A DNA stretch of 64,000 bases from Azotimanducus sp965220185 (GTDB lineage: Bacteria; Pseudomonadota; Gammaproteobacteria; Pseudomonadales; Azotimanducaceae), in NCBI GenBank assembly GCA_965220185.1, contig OZ244807.1:1426001-1490000 (forward strand), given 5' to 3'. Shown piece by piece: positions 7,041 through 15,440 of the stretch. Position 1 is the first letter of the stretch. The number at the start of each line of letters is the position of its first letter. A model generated the notes under the pieces. That model was not told where the DNA came from and did no database searches. It saw only the letters and a list, made by a program, of their open reading frames with translations. Made by a program: the position numbers and the translations under genes.

Positions 7041-8912
7041 ATGAAGCCGCAAGTCAAGCCCAAGGATATTGTCTATAACGACTTTGTCATTCGCTTTGCG
7101 AATGTCAACGGCTCGGGCTCGGCAAGCGCCAACGGCATGTTCGCGCACGCCATCTTTCGCATGGGCGTGCCGGTGACCGGCCGCAATATTTTTCCCTCCA
7201 ACATCCAAGGCCTGCCGACCTGGTTTGAAGTGCGCGTCAACGAGCGCGGTCATCTCGGCAGGCGCGACGGCGCCGATATCGTCGTCGCCATGAACGCCGA
7301 GACATATGTGCAGGACGTGGATGCCCTGCTGCCCGGCGGCTATCTGGTGTTTGATAGCAGCAAGCCGATGGCGCGCACCTTACGAACGAGACGCAAAGAC
7401 ATTCGGCACATTGGCATCCCCATCGCCAACCTGCTCGTGCATGAGTTCGCGGATCCGAAGCAGCGAGCGCTGTTCAAGAACATCGTCTATCTCGGCGCTC
7501 TCGCCGAACTCCTGGAAATCGATATGGGTGTCTTGAAGCATATGGTGGACGATCAGTATCGCGGCAAGGATGCGCTGATTGCGCCGAACTACCACGCGCT
7601 CGACATCGGCAGCACCTATGCGCGCGACTATCTCGGTGAGCATTTGCGCCTTCGTGTGCGTTCAAGCGATCAGGTCGGCAATCGCATCATTGTCGATGGC
7701 AACACCTCGGCGGCGCTTGGCGCGCTCTATGGCGGCGCGAGCGTATGTGCTTGGTATCCCATCACGCCGTCCACCTCGATGGCCGAAGCGTTCGAGAAAT
7801 ATGCTGCGCAGCATCGCACGGACCCTGAAACTGGCCGGATCAAGGCCGCCGTCGTGCAAGCCGAGGATGAACTTTCTGCGATCGGCATGGTCATTGGCGC
7901 CGGATGGAACGGCGCGCGCGCGTTTACCTGCACGAGCGGGCCTGGCGTGTCGCTGATGAACGAGTTTCTAGGTCTTGCCTACTTCGCTGAAATACCGGCT
8001 GTGCTCTTTGACATTCAGCGCGCCGGGCCGTCGACCGGCATGCCAACCCGCACGCAGCAAAGCGATGTCCTGCTTTCGGTCTATGCCTCGCATGGCGACA
8101 CCAAACATGTCGTGCTGCTGCCAAGCTCGCCCAAGGAATGCTTCGACTTTGCCGCTGACGCTTTTGACTTGGCGGACAGGCTGCAAACGCCTGTGCTGGT
8201 GCTTTCCGATCTTGACCTCGGCATGAACGATCACCTGTCAGAGCCGTTTGGATGGGATGCAAACCGCCGCTATGACCGCGGCAAGGTGCTTTCCGCCGAT
8301 GACCTTGACCGCATGGATCAGTTCAGTCGTTACCTTGATGTGGACGGCGACGGCATTGGCTATCGGACGCTGCCGGGCGCGCATCCGGAAAAAGGCGCGT
8401 TCTTCACGCGCGGCACATCGCGCGACGAGCACGCGACCTATACCGAAGCCCCTGATGCCTACATCCGCAATATGGAGCGGCTGCTCGTCAAGTGGGATAC
8501 CGCCAAGACCGTGGTGCCAGAAGCTGAGATTGATGAACGCGGCAATGACACGGGCGTGATCTACTACGGTTCGACCGACGCGGCGATGGGCGAAGCGCTT
8601 GAACTGCTGTCCGAACGCGGCATTCAGCTTGATGCCATGCGCATTCGCGCCGTGCCATTTGGCGATGAAGTGGCACGCTTCATCGCGGCGCACGAGACGC
8701 TGTTCGTCGTCGAGCAGAACCGCGATGGCCAGATGCGGCAGCTGCTGATCGCGGAACTTGGGCAGCACGGCGTCGGTTCACAGTCCCTTCATTCGATCCT
8801 CTACTATGGCGGCCTTGCGATCTCCGCCGGCGAGATTTACGAGCAGATTCTCTCGTGGATCGAAGAGCAGATGCGCGAGAGAATGCGTCCTCAAGTGTTG
8901 AAGTTCTCATGA
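7041..8912 (+). CDS. korA: 2-oxoacid:ferredoxin oxidoreductase, fused gamma-alpha subunit
   Basis: A 623-residue subunit. Residues about 1-190 are the gamma domain (VNGSGSASANGMFAHAIF, where most relatives have a Gly-rich GGQG-type loop); residues from about 220 are the pyrimidine-binding alpha domain (CAWYPITPSTSMAEAFEKYA, VQAEDELSAIGMVIGAGWNG, TCTSGPGVSLMNEFLGLAYF). With KorB it would oxidise a 2-oxoacid, probably 2-oxoglutarate, to the acyl-CoA while reducing ferredoxin, or run the reverse reaction. Substrate assignment is inference. It starts 6 bp after korC and its stop overlaps the korB start as ATGA, so the three are co-translated. Confidence 0.87.
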   Translation: MKPQVKPKDIVYNDFVIRFANVNGSGSASANGMFAHAIFRMGVPVTGRNIFPSNIQGLPTWFEVRVNERGHLGRRDGADIVVAMNAETYVQDVDALLPGGYLVFDSSKPMARTLRTRRKDIRHIGIPIANLLVHEFADPKQRALFKNIVYLGALAELLEIDMGVLKHMVDDQYRGKDALIAPNYHALDIGSTYARDYLGEHLRLRVRSSDQVGNRIIVDGNTSAALGALYGGASVCAWYPITPSTSMAEAFEKYAAQHRTDPETGRIKAAVVQAEDELSAIGMVIGAGWNGARAFTCTSGPGVSLMNEFLGLAYFAEIPAVLFDIQRAGPSTGMPTRTQQSDVLLSVYASHGDTKHVVLLPSSPKECFDFAADAFDLADRLQTPVLVLSDLDLGMNDHLSEPFGWDANRRYDRGKVLSADDLDRMDQFSRYLDVDGDGIGYRTLPGAHPEKGAFFTRGTSRDEHATYTEAPDAYIRNMERLLVKWDTAKTVVPEAEIDERGNDTGVIYYGSTDAAMGEALELLSERGIQLDAMRIRAVPFGDEVARFIAAHETLFVVEQNRDGQMRQLLIAELGQHGVGSQSLHSILYYGGLAISAGEIYEQILSWIEEQMRERMRPQVLKFS

Positions 8913-9964
8913 CATTCGTTGCCAAACCTGTCGCACGTCACCCGTCGCTCAAAGTCAACGAGCTCGGCTTGACGCGGCGCGACTACGAAGGCAGCGTCTC
9001 GACCTTATGCGCAGGCTGCGGACATGATTCGGTGAGTGCGGCGATCGTTTCGGCGTGCGCTGAACTTGGCCTTCCGCCGCACAAGTTCTTAAAGATCTCC
9101 GGTATTGGCTGCTCATCAAAAACACCCAACTATTTCCTTGGCCATTCGCACGGGTTCAACTCGGTGCACGGACGCATGCCGTCGGTTGCCACTGGTGCGA
9201 GCCTCGCCAATAAGGACCTCTACTGCCTTGGCATTTCAGGCGACGGCGATAGCGCGTCGATCGGGCTCGGTCAATTCGCGCATATCGTGCGGCGGCGCAT
9301 CAACATGCTCTATATCGTTGACAACAATGGCACCTACGGACTGACCAAAGGACAGTTCTCCGCGACCAATGATCTCGGCTCAACGTCGAAGCGTGGCGTG
9401 CCCAATCTCTATGAGCCGATTGACATTGTCAGCATGGCCATGCAAATCGGCGCGACCTTCGTCGCGCGGAGCTTCTCCGGCGACAAGCGTCAGCTTGTCG
9501 GGCTGATCAAGGCCGGATTGATGCACCGAGGCTTCTCGTTCATCGATGTCATCTCGCCTTGCGTCGCCTTCAACAACCACGGCGGCTCGACCAAGAGCTT
9601 TGCGCATATGCGCAACATGCAACGAGAAGTCGTGAGCGCTGATTATGTCGCGCCCGAGGCCGAAATGACCATCGATTACGAAGCAGGTCAGCGAGAGGAC
9701 ATCACCATGCCGGACGGCGCACGTCTTCGACTTCGCAAGGTGCATTCGGACTACGATCCGCATGATCGATTGCGCGCCATCAACTATCTCGGCGAGCGAG
9801 TGCGCGAAGGGGAAGTCGTGACAGGCCTCCTGTATGTCGAGGGCGAGGCGAAAAACACGCACGACATTCTGAACTTGGTTGATGCGCCTTTGAACTCGCT
9901 TGACGAGGAAGATTTGTGCCCCGGGCTCGATGCCCTTGAGTCCATCAATCAAAGCTTCAGATAG
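8909..9964 (+). CDS. korB: 2-oxoacid:ferredoxin oxidoreductase, beta subunit
   Basis: A 351-residue thiamine-diphosphate subunit. The ATG at 8909 overlaps the korA stop (ATGA), which decides the start over a longer in-frame reading. Features: the cluster-binding LCAGCGHDSVSAAIVSAC, SGIGCSSKTPNYF, and the ThDP motif GISGDGDSASIGLGQFAHIV ending in YIVDNNGTYGLTKGQ. A further FIDVISPCVAFNNH segment is characteristic of KorB/PorB beta chains. It completes the enzyme made with KorA and KorC; the extended GAPDH gene starts 6 bp downstream. Confidence 0.88.
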   Translation: MTFVAKPVARHPSLKVNELGLTRRDYEGSVSTLCAGCGHDSVSAAIVSACAELGLPPHKFLKISGIGCSSKTPNYFLGHSHGFNSVHGRMPSVATGASLANKDLYCLGISGDGDSASIGLGQFAHIVRRRINMLYIVDNNGTYGLTKGQFSATNDLGSTSKRGVPNLYEPIDIVSMAMQIGATFVARSFSGDKRQLVGLIKAGLMHRGFSFIDVISPCVAFNNHGGSTKSFAHMRNMQREVVSADYVAPEAEMTIDYEAGQREDITMPDGARLRLRKVHSDYDPHDRLRAINYLGERVREGEVVTGLLYVEGEAKNTHDILNLVDAPLNSLDEEDLCPGLDALESINQSFR

Positions 9965-9970
9965 CGCCGC

Positions 9971-11440
9971 ATGACCCGGTCAATGCTTGAAGACTACTTC
10001 CCCGACTGGAAGGAGCGTGAGGCACTTGCAGAAGCGATGATTCCGATCATCGGTTCGCTCTACCGACGCAACGTCATCTGCTATTGCTACGGGCGCGCCC
10101 TGCACAATTGCAGCGTCATGCAGATCATGAAGACGCATCGTTATGTGCGGCAAGTGGCGCACAACGAGCTCTCCGAGTTCGAGAGCTTTGCGTTGCTCGA
10201 TACGCTCTCGAAGCTTGATCTCGGCCCGTCGCACATCGACATCGGCAAGCTCACGGCACGCTATATGGCCGATTGCAAGAGCGAGGGTATTTCGCTCAGT
10301 GAGTTTGTCGAGAACGAGTGCGCGGAAATCATTGGCCGACATGTGCCGCCCATTGAATCGCCGCAGGACGTGGTCTTGTATGGTTTCGGACGCATCGGGC
10401 GTCTGCTCGCGCGGCTTTTGATCGAAAAGACCGGCGGCGGTCAGCAGCTTCGCCTTCGCGCCATTGTGACGCGCAAAGAAGGCGCGGATGACCTGCACAA
10501 GCGCGCGGCGCTCCTAAGGCGCGACTCGGTTCACGGCGCCTTCCTTGGCACGCTGCGTATCGATGATGAAAATCAGTGCATCATCGCCAACGGCAATGTC
10601 ATTCGCCTGATTTATTCCGACGCGCCTGAGAACGTCGACTATGAGGCGCACGGGATATCGAATGCCATTGTCATTGACAATACCGGCGTATGGCGTGACA
10701 TCGATGGCCTTGGTCGCCACCTTCAATCGAAGGGTGCGGCGCGCGTGATCTTGACAGCGCCTGCCAAGGCCGGTGTCCGCAATATCGTCTCGGGTGTCAA
10801 TTCGAGTGAAATCTCGCAAGACGAGCACATTCTCGGTGCGGCCTCGTGCACAACCAATGCCATCGTGCCGGTGCTGCGCGCGGTGCATGATCGTTTCGGC
10901 ATCGACCACGGCCACATCGAAACCGTGCACGCCTACACCAACGACCAGAATTTGATTGATAACTTCCATAAGAAGAACCGGCGTGGCCGCGCCGCGCCGC
11001 TCAATCTCGTGATCACTGAAACAGGCGCATCGAAGGCGGTAGTCGATTTTCTGCCGGAACTCAAAGGCAGGCTGACAAGCAACGCGATTCGCGTGCCGAC
11101 GCCGAACGTATCCTTGGCAATCTTTAATCTTGCCTTGCACACGGACACAACGCGCGACGAGGTCAATGAATTCCTGCGCCACGCCGCACTGCATTCAAGC
11201 CTGCAGCGCCAGCTCGACTTCACCGAATCCGAGGAAGTGGTGTCTTCGGATTTTGTTGGCAATCGTCATGCAGTGATTGTCGATGGCGGCGCATCGATTG
11301 TCGATGGCAACAGGGTGGTCTTGTATGGCTGGTACGACAATGAATTCGGCTACGCCTGCCAAGTCGTGCGCGTTGTGCAGAAGTGGGCGGGTATCAATTA
11401 CCCATTGATTCCAAAGGATGTCGCGGACATTGGATTTTGA
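9971..11440 (+). CDS. Glyceraldehyde-3-phosphate dehydrogenase with long N-terminal extension
   Basis: A 489-residue protein, about 150 residues longer than ordinary GAPDH. The first 130 residues are helical and share no motif with the core. The dehydrogenase core starts at VVLYGFGRIGRLLARLL (about 133-149) and contains the nucleophile Cys293 in GAASCTTNAIVPVL and the NEFGYACQVVRVV C-terminal helix. Extended GAPDHs of this kind occur in pseudomonads and relatives. It lies 6 bp behind korB, so carbon flow through GAPDH and 2-oxoacid oxidation may be co-regulated. The following GNAT gene overlaps its 3' end by 23 bp. Confidence 0.85.
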   Translation: MTRSMLEDYFPDWKEREALAEAMIPIIGSLYRRNVICYCYGRALHNCSVMQIMKTHRYVRQVAHNELSEFESFALLDTLSKLDLGPSHIDIGKLTARYMADCKSEGISLSEFVENECAEIIGRHVPPIESPQDVVLYGFGRIGRLLARLLIEKTGGGQQLRLRAIVTRKEGADDLHKRAALLRRDSVHGAFLGTLRIDDENQCIIANGNVIRLIYSDAPENVDYEAHGISNAIVIDNTGVWRDIDGLGRHLQSKGAARVILTAPAKAGVRNIVSGVNSSEISQDEHILGAASCTTNAIVPVLRAVHDRFGIDHGHIETVHAYTNDQNLIDNFHKKNRRGRAAPLNLVITETGASKAVVDFLPELKGRLTSNAIRVPTPNVSLAIFNLALHTDTTRDEVNEFLRHAALHSSLQRQLDFTESEEVVSSDFVGNRHAVIVDGGASIVDGNRVVLYGWYDNEFGYACQVVRVVQKWAGINYPLIPKDVADIGF

Positions 11441-11984
11441 GGACCCCAGCGAAGCCGAGCTCGTTGAGGTCACCGTCACGTTTCTTGAATCCCGCGAGCG
11501 TCCACGCGCAGTCGCGCCGCTTGCCTCTCGAGCCGATGTCTCGGGCGTTATTCGCGCTGATCCGCCGAGCGTGAGCTTTTATCGCTTTCTGTACGACACG
11601 GTTGGCGCACCTTGGCACTGGTACGAGCGTCGCGAGTTGAGCGATGCCGAGCTGCTTGCCATCATTGAAGACCCGAAGGTCGAAGTGTATGTGGTGTACG
11701 TGCGCGGCACGCCAGCGGGCTATGTTGAGCTTGATCGGCGTGTGCAAGGCGATGTCGAAGTGGCCTACTTCGGACTGATGCCAGAGTGTATTGGCCGCGG
11801 ACTCGGGCCTTGGCTGCTTGACTTTGGATTGCAGAAAGCTTGGCGGCCGGGTGTCCGCCGCGTGTGGCTGCATACTTGCACGCTCGACCATCCGTCGGCG
11901 ATATCGATGTATCAGCGGGCGGGGCTTGTGGTCTACGACCGCAAAGTTAAGATGGTCGATATGAGACGGGCTCGGCGCGGATAG
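11418..11984 (+). CDS. GNAT-family N-acetyltransferase
   Basis: A 188-residue GNAT protein, last gene of the kor-GAPDH run. The acetyl-CoA binding signature is visible as VAYFGLMPECIGRGLGPWLL (about 113-132), followed by a typical HTCTLDHPSAISMYQRAGL C-terminal segment. The start overlaps the end of the GAPDH gene, indicating translational coupling. The substrate is not predictable. Confidence 0.8.
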   Translation: MSRTLDFEDPSEAELVEVTVTFLESRERPRAVAPLASRADVSGVIRADPPSVSFYRFLYDTVGAPWHWYERRELSDAELLAIIEDPKVEVYVVYVRGTPAGYVELDRRVQGDVEVAYFGLMPECIGRGLGPWLLDFGLQKAWRPGVRRVWLHTCTLDHPSAISMYQRAGLVVYDRKVKMVDMRRARRG

Positions 11985-12032
11985 GGAAGTCATTGCATGG
12001 TTCCGGAAGTTCTGATCGGCGGTGGCGGACAT

Positions 12033-12059
12033 CTTGACATCAAGCGGTATTGACATCAT
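12033..12059 (+). promoter_or_regulatory. Direct repeat TTGACATCA upstream of vapB
   Basis: TTGACATCAA and TTGACATCAT occur about 16 bp apart just upstream of the antitoxin start. Either could be a -35 hexamer; the pair could be an autoregulatory operator of the kind found in front of toxin-antitoxin operons. Evidence is sequence repetition only. Confidence 0.35.
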
Positions 12060-12068
12060 GATGCGCAA

Positions 12069-12329
12069 ATGAGAACTACGTTGACCATCGACGCTGATGT
12101 CGAACAACTTCTTCGACGCGAGATTCAGCGCTCGAACAGGGCTATGAAATCAATCGTGAATGATGCACTTCGGCGTGGCTTGGGTATGCGCAGAGAGAAA
12201 TCTCGCCCACCGCGCTATAAGGTGGAGCCGCATGCTTTTGGATTCAAGCCCGGCATCGATCTTGACAGGCTGAATCAGCTGCTCGACGAAATGGAAGGGG
12301 AAGAGGCGGTTCGGCGAATGATGAAGTGA
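12069..12329 (+). CDS. vapB: VapB-type antitoxin (ribbon-helix-helix, DUF2191-like)
   Basis: An 86-residue protein starting MRTTLTIDADVEQLLRREI, a ribbon-helix-helix DNA-binding head, with NRAMKSIVNDALRRGL as the second helix. The C-terminal tail (GIDLDRLNQLLDEMEGEEA) would wrap the toxin. Its stop overlaps the toxin GTG start (GTGA), as expected for a coupled toxin-antitoxin pair. Confidence 0.8.
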   Translation: MRTTLTIDADVEQLLRREIQRSNRAMKSIVNDALRRGLGMRREKSRPPRYKVEPHAFGFKPGIDLDRLNQLLDEMEGEEAVRRMMK

Positions 12330-12757
12330 TCATTCCCGATGTCAATTTGCTCTTGTTGGCGAATGACGCTCAATCCCAGCGAAGTGCCGCTGCGTGCGGC
12401 TGGTGGGAAGGGCTGATGAATGGGACGACCATTGTTGGGCTTCCTTGGGTATCAGCTTTGGGATTTATCAGAATTGCCACAAATCCAAAGATTCTTCTCA
12501 ATCCTATCGATGCGGGCGCTGCGTGTGCACGAGTGCGAGAATGGCTTGAACGCCCGCAAGTGCTGATTGTGCATCCGGGTGAGCGACATGCGGAGATTCT
12601 CTTTGGACTGCTCGAAGCCGTGGGTACAGCCGGGAACCTCACCACCGATGCCCACCTTGCTGCTCTGGCAATCGAGAATCAAGCAGAATTGCATTCATCG
12701 GATGCGGACATGGCTCGATTTCCCGGATTGCGGTGGAGCAACCCGCTCGCCTGTTGA
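12326..12757 (+). CDS. vapC: VapC-type PIN-domain toxin
   Basis: A 143-residue PIN ribonuclease with a GTG start. The acidic residues are present: Asp in IIPDVNLLLLAND, Glu in the mid region (ERHAEILFGLL), Asp in LTTDAHLAALAIE and Asp in LHSSDADMARF. It would cleave RNA unless bound by the antitoxin encoded immediately upstream. The last 63 bp overlap the convergent phosphopantetheinyl transferase gene on the other strand. Confidence 0.85.
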   Translation: MIIPDVNLLLLANDAQSQRSAAACGWWEGLMNGTTIVGLPWVSALGFIRIATNPKILLNPIDAGAACARVREWLERPQVLIVHPGERHAEILFGLLEAVGTAGNLTTDAHLAALAIENQAELHSSDADMARFPGLRWSNPLAC

Positions 12758-13408
12758 ACGCACCGCCACTGCTGCGCTGTAGCTAGGACATACGGGGAAG
12801 CGGAGCGGTCGCGCGAGCGACCTCATCTCGTTATGCGCGAACAAGGCATCAGTCGTACTTTGATTGGCGACGATGAGCCCGCCAAGGGCGTGTATGCCTA
12901 GGCCAAACGATTTCAATGCCGATTCAGCAAGCGTCCAGCGCTCAAGCAGGCTGAATCCGGGGACGCTCGGTAGCCTTTGGTCGAGCGCTGCGGGACGGCG
13001 GAACTCGCGCGGCGCCTCAATGTCGATGCCGATTTCGCGCGAGGTGCTGATGGCGACGGCGCCCCAATCGCCGGAATGACTCAGACTGAAATGCACGGGA
13101 TGGCCGGGCAGAAACGGCTTCCCCGCTGGCGATATGTGGATTTGCACTTCTTGCGGACACAGGCCCAACATGTCCGCGAGCAGCACGCGAAGCGCAGAGC
13201 GCGCGGCAAGGAACCTCTTGCGAGTGGTCGTATGTCCGATTCTGTTGCTCCGATCACGTTCTTCTGCTGACAGCAATTCGGGACACGCCGACCCGCTCGC
13301 GCCGACCGGAAATCCGAAGCATGAGACATCGTCCCATGAATCGAGGCGAACGATGGAATCTCTGATGGCGCTCTCGGCGAGCGAGGTGTTCTGGCGCAAG
13401 TGCTGCAT
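12695..13408 (-). CDS. 4'-phosphopantetheinyl transferase (Sfp/EntD-like)
   Basis: A 237-residue protein with the transferase signatures: RKRFLAARSALRVLLADML, GKPFLPGHPVHFSLSHSGDW, the metal-binding GIDIEAP and a late WTLAESALKSFGLG. The usual W-x-x-K-E motif reads W-T-L-A-E, so the common Lys is replaced while the Glu is kept, and the stretch between GIDIE and WT is short. It would attach phosphopantetheine to carrier proteins. It is the last gene of a reverse-strand run with the BVMO and thiolase genes, and its 3' end overlaps vapC. No polyketide or peptide synthetase gene is in the window. Confidence 0.75.
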   Translation of the reverse strand: MQHLRQNTSLAESAIRDSIVRLDSWDDVSCFGFPVGASGSACPELLSAEERDRSNRIGHTTTRKRFLAARSALRVLLADMLGLCPQEVQIHISPAGKPFLPGHPVHFSLSHSGDWGAVAISTSREIGIDIEAPREFRRPAALDQRLPSVPGFSLLERWTLAESALKSFGLGIHALGGLIVANQSTTDALFAHNEMRSLARPLRFPVCPSYSAAVAVRSTGERVAPPQSGKSSHVRIR

Positions 13409-13431
13409 CGAGCGTATTCAGCACAACAAGA

Positions 13432-15360
13432 TTAGCACCTTCGTATCAGCGAACGAGCGTATGACCGGACGCCTTCATCATCGGCAGCGCTGCCAGAAAA
13501 TTGATAAGGCTCCAAGGTGTCCTCGGCCCATGCGCGCAGCTTGGCCAATGCCTTCTTGCCACCATAGTAGCCAAGTGAGCCGGGCGCAGCGCGACCATAG
13601 CCGTTGAAGTTGGTCAAACAGTCCCGAAGCGGCGCCGTCGCGAGATCGGCCTCCGCACATAGTTGCGCCCAGTGCGCTTCATCCTGCGGACGAATATCAA
13701 CGACGCAGCGCTCAAGCTCGCGCATCTTGGTGAGCAGTCCGGTAACGTATTCGGTGTGATCTTCAATGGCGTCGATGAAATTGAACGTTCCGCCAGTGCC
13801 TTGCGGTCCGGCAATGATGAATAGGTTTGGAAAGCCGTGACTGTGAACGCCAAGAAACGTGCGCGTGCCTTCCTCAGCCCATTTGTCCGCGAGACTTCGG
13901 CCTTTCGCATCGACTACGCGCGCCATGGATTCGTGCGACATGAATTCAAATCCGGTCGCATAGATGAGAATGTCGAGTTGGTATGGCTTGCCTTCGTGAA
14001 CAACACCGCGCTCGTTGATCTCTTTCACGCCACGAGGTGCCACGTCCACTAGCGTCACGTTCGGCTGATTGAACGTCGGCAAATACTCGTCGTGAAAATT
14101 CGGTCGCTTGCAGCCATAGGGATAGTAGGGTTTGAGCGCGGCGGCGGTCTTGGGATCGTGCACGACCGCATCGATGCGCGCACGGATCTGCTCCATGATG
14201 CGAAAGCTCGTTTCGAGTTCGCGCTGCAACAGCACCTCTGCGCTCAAGCGCGGCCCGTCGCCGTACAATCGGCGCTTTGGTCTCATAGCCTTGCCGGACA
14301 GGAAGGCATCGTTCGCCTGCAGCGCGCGGCGCCCGATGAGCTGTGCGAATCGTTCGCGTCGCTGCCGAGCCCAGCCGGGCTGCTTCTTCCATTCTTTTAT
14401 TTCCTCCGGCGTTGTGTCGCGCTGGTCACGTACATCGATCGTCGAAGGCGTGCGTTGAAACACATAGAGATGCGCGGCGATCTTCGCGATCTCCGGGATG
14501 ACCTGCACCGCCGTTGCGCCGGTACCTATGATGCCGACTCGCTTGTTGTTCAAGTCCACATCGTAGTCCCATCGTCCTGTGTGGAAGGACTGCCCTTGAA
14601 ATGTCTCCATGCCTGGGATGCGGGCGAGCCGTGGTGTTGTCAGGGTGCCGTTCGCGAGCACGAGGAACCGTGTGCGCATGGCATCGCCGCGGCTGGTGCG
14701 AACATGCCAGCGCTTGAGGTCCGCATCCCAATTGGCACTTGTCATTTCGGTGTGGAACAAGCAACGGTCGTAGAACCTGTATTTCTCGGCGACTTTCTGA
14801 CAGTATTCGAAAATCTCGAAACCCGAGGCAAATTTCTTCGTCGGGAAGTAGCCCATCTCGTCAAGAAGCGGGAGGTAGGAGTAGGATTCGACATCGCACG
14901 CGATGCCGGGATAGCGATTCCAGTACCAAGTGCCGCCGACATCGCCGCCCTTTTCGCAGAAACGCACGTCCTTGAATCCGGCCTGTGCGAGCCGATACCA
15001 CAGCAAGAGCCCGGCGAAGCCTGCGCCGACGACAAGGACTTCGCATTCGTCATCGAGCGCCTCGCGTTCTACCGGCGCGGATGAATAGTGGTCTTGCAGA
15101 TAGCGCGAGAACTTGCACTCCATCGGCATGTAGTCGTCGGCGCCGCGTCGGGCGTCGTTGAACGCTTTGATATCGGCTTGCGCACGTTCATCAAAGGCGA
15201 GATCGGCATTGAAGGCGGGCAATGCGCGGTACGCCGGGTTGTCGACAACACCGTAGCCCTTGCCCGCAACGCGCGTGGATGCAACCTTGGCGCGAGTATC
15301 GAATATCTTGAGCCCGGTCGCCGGATCAATACGGATTGCGTGTTTGGAATGTGTGTTCAT
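13432..15360 (-). CDS. Baeyer-Villiger-type flavin monooxygenase
   Basis: About 642 residues from the ATG at 15360; an upstream extension to 15405 is less likely. It has an N-terminal extension of about 95 residues, FAD-binding VVGAGFAGL at about 110, the fingerprint GGTWYWNRYPGIACD, the hallmark FxGxxxHxxxWD sequence FQGQSFHTGRWD at about 254-265 and NADP-binding IIGTGATAVQ. These define a type I BVMO, which oxidises ketones to esters or lactones with NADPH and O2. The thiolase-like gene lies 80 bp upstream in the same direction, suggesting degradation of a ketone or sterol-like substrate; that is inference. Confidence 0.88.
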   Translation of the reverse strand: MNTHSKHAIRIDPATGLKIFDTRAKVASTRVAGKGYGVVDNPAYRALPAFNADLAFDERAQADIKAFNDARRGADDYMPMECKFSRYLQDHYSSAPVEREALDDECEVLVVGAGFAGLLLWYRLAQAGFKDVRFCEKGGDVGGTWYWNRYPGIACDVESYSYLPLLDEMGYFPTKKFASGFEIFEYCQKVAEKYRFYDRCLFHTEMTSANWDADLKRWHVRTSRGDAMRTRFLVLANGTLTTPRLARIPGMETFQGQSFHTGRWDYDVDLNNKRVGIIGTGATAVQVIPEIAKIAAHLYVFQRTPSTIDVRDQRDTTPEEIKEWKKQPGWARQRRERFAQLIGRRALQANDAFLSGKAMRPKRRLYGDGPRLSAEVLLQRELETSFRIMEQIRARIDAVVHDPKTAAALKPYYPYGCKRPNFHDEYLPTFNQPNVTLVDVAPRGVKEINERGVVHEGKPYQLDILIYATGFEFMSHESMARVVDAKGRSLADKWAEEGTRTFLGVHSHGFPNLFIIAGPQGTGGTFNFIDAIEDHTEYVTGLLTKMRELERCVVDIRPQDEAHWAQLCAEADLATAPLRDCLTNFNGYGRAAPGSLGYYGGKKALAKLRAWAEDTLEPYQFSGSAADDEGVRSYARSLIRRC

Positions 15361-15440
15361 GAACGGAAACGTCAACCTTGACGATTGGGTGATAGCGCAC
15401 GACAAAAGGCCAGCGAAGAAATGCGCGCAGGTGCCACCAG

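Noticed and set aside
14092..15084. Forward frame of 330 codons
   Set aside because: It is antisense to the Baeyer-Villiger monooxygenase gene, which has all family fingerprints.
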